Below are positions 6,502 to 7,069 of a stretch of DNA of 7,069 nt, in pieces (positions within the stretch are counted from its first letter, which is position 1; the number at the start of each line of letters is the position of its first letter). The stretch comes from an uncultured Clostridia bacterium (GTDB taxonomy: Bacteria > Bacillota_A > Clostridia > Christensenellales > Aristaeellaceae), in assembly GCA_947165745.1 (NCBI GenBank), contig CAMVBO010000087.1, positions 1 through 7,069 on the forward strand, given 5' to 3'. The translations under genes were made by a program, and so were the position numbers. The notes under the pieces were generated by a model, which was not told the DNA's origin, searched no databases, and worked only from the letters and a program-made list of their open reading frames with translations.

Positions 6502-6529
6502 CTGATCCCTGATCCCTGATCCCTGATCC
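6502..6529. repeat. Heptamer tandem repeat (CTGATCC) before alaS
   Basis: Four perfect CTGATCC units, followed by CTCTCC. The unit and trailing pyrimidines match the array in the 3' end of mnmG at 223-250. Together with the 6450-6484 array it flanks AAATGGCGAGAAGCTATTT and could fold into an imperfect hairpin (GGAATTGAAATGGC against GCTATTTCTGATCC, 11 of 14 positions pairing, counting wobbles). Confidence 0.9.
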
Positions 6530-6540
6530 CTCTCCATCAG

Positions 6541-6546
6541 AGGAGG
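6541..6546 (+). promoter_or_regulatory. alaS ribosome binding site, partly masked by a hairpin
   Basis: A full-consensus AGGAGG stands 8 nt before the ATG at 6555. CCTCT (6529-6533), at the end of the heptamer array, can pair with AGAGG (6539-6543) across a 5-nt loop, overlapping half of the site. Whether this matters for translation is inference. Confidence 0.85.
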
Positions 6547-6554
6547 TAATTCCC

Positions 6555-7069
6555 ATGAACATCAAGTCCGCCAACGAGCTGCGCAGCCTGTTTCTGCGCT
6601 TCTTTGAGGAGAAGGGCCACGCCCGCATCCCCAGCGCCTCGGTCATCCCCGAGAATGACCCCACCGTGCTGTTCACCACCGCCGGCATGCACCCGCTGGT
6701 GCCCTATCTGATGGGCGAAAAGCACCCGATGGGCACCCGCCTGACCGACGTGCAGAAGTGCATCCGCACCGGCGATATCGACGAGGTGGGCGATCCCAGC
6801 CACCTGACCTTCTTTGAAATGCTGGGCAACTGGAGCCTGGGCGACTACTTCAAGAAGGAAATGATCCCCTGGAGCTGGGAGTTTTTGACCGGCAAGGACT
6901 GGCTGGGCCTGGACCCCGACAAGCTGGCCTTCACCGTGTTTGAAGGCGACAGCGACTGCCCCCGGGACGAGGAGGCGGCCAACCTGTGGCGCGCGCAGGG
7001 CGTGAAGGACGAAAACCTGTTCTACCTGCCCAAGAAGCACAACTGGTGGGGCCCCGCCGGCATCACCGG
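6555..7069 (+). CDS. alaS: Alanine--tRNA ligase, N-terminal part (runs off the window)
   Basis: AlaRS attaches alanine to tRNA-Ala in the cytoplasm in an ATP-dependent reaction. 171 codons plus two bases are visible, with no stop, so the gene continues past the edge. The visible part is the class II catalytic core: [14 protein letters not shown] (9-22), [20 protein letters not shown] (26-45, motif 1 region), and the motif 2 region with [15 protein letters not shown] (66-80) and [18 protein letters not shown] (83-100), ending in WWGPAG (164-169). The wording ([12 protein letters not shown] and [14 protein letters not shown], rather than the E. coli-like [14 protein letters not shown]) places it in the AlaRS subtype I associate with many Clostridia and candidate-phyla bacteria. 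Start chosen from AGGAGG 8 nt upstream. The alanine T-box upstream independently supports the call and its regulation. Confidence 0.97.
   Translation, partial: MNIKSANELRSLFLRFFEEKGHARIPSASVIPENDPTVLFTTAGMHPLVPYLMGEKHPMGTRLTDVQKCIRTGDIDEVGDPSHLTFFEMLGNWSLGDYFKKEMIPWSWEFLTGKDWLGLDPDKLAFTVFEGDSDCPRDEEAANLWRAQGVKDENLFYLPKKHNWWGPAGIT

Noticed and set aside
6450..6529. Possible CRISPR-like array from the repeats.
   Set aside because: The repeats are contiguous 7-bp units without spacers, and no cas gene is present, so these are simple tandem repeats.
6110..6688. A 192-codon minus-strand open frame spanning the T-box leader and the alaS start.
   Set aside because: It crosses the T-box, both repeat arrays and a clear alaS start, has no recognisable domain, and parts of its translation simply reflect the heptamer repeats.

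Overview
The window reads as chromosomal DNA from a GC-rich member of the Firmicutes, most likely class Clostridia. This rests on strong AGGAGG-type ribosome binding sites, a T-box leader on an aminoacyl-tRNA synthetase gene, near-consensus housekeeping promoters, an AlaRS of the subtype seen in many Clostridia, and a strong bias against the codons TTA, CTA and TCA. No phage gene, transposase or CRISPR array is visible. No closer taxonomic placement can be supported from the sequence alone.

Layout, left to right. Positions 1-216 hold no convincing gene but are dense in short hairpins. On the minus strand, a membrane-anchored polysaccharide (probably peptidoglycan) deacetylase with a C-terminal peptidoglycan-binding domain (2083-3348) is followed 36 nt later by mnmG (217-2046), a tRNA wobble-uridine modification enzyme. 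The two probably form one operon driven by a TTGACT-17-TACAAT promoter at 3414-3442. A divergent TTGACA-17-TATACT promoter (3541-3569) drives an 803-residue plus-strand gene (3613-6024). Its product has seven membrane segments, a coiled coil, an intact HD-GYP cyclic-di-GMP phosphodiesterase domain and about 365 residues of unrecognised C-terminal sequence.

The 530-nt gap at 6025-6554 is regulatory. It contains an extended -10 promoter, an alanine-type T-box riboswitch (GCC specifier candidates, AGGGTGGTACCGCG motif, terminator ending near 6449), two opposed arrays of 7-bp tandem repeats, and a strong ribosome binding site. It leads to alaS, whose first 171 codons run off the right edge.

The genes fall into two themes. 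mnmG and alaS serve translation through tRNA modification and charging. The deacetylase and the HD-GYP sensor are envelope and signalling functions. Nothing in the sequence ties them into one system. The oddest features are a family of GGRATSA heptamer repeats, which occurs in the alaS leader and also encodes the last residues of MnmG, a T-box leader enlarged by a GC-rich branched module, and the uncharacterised C-terminal half of the HD-GYP protein.
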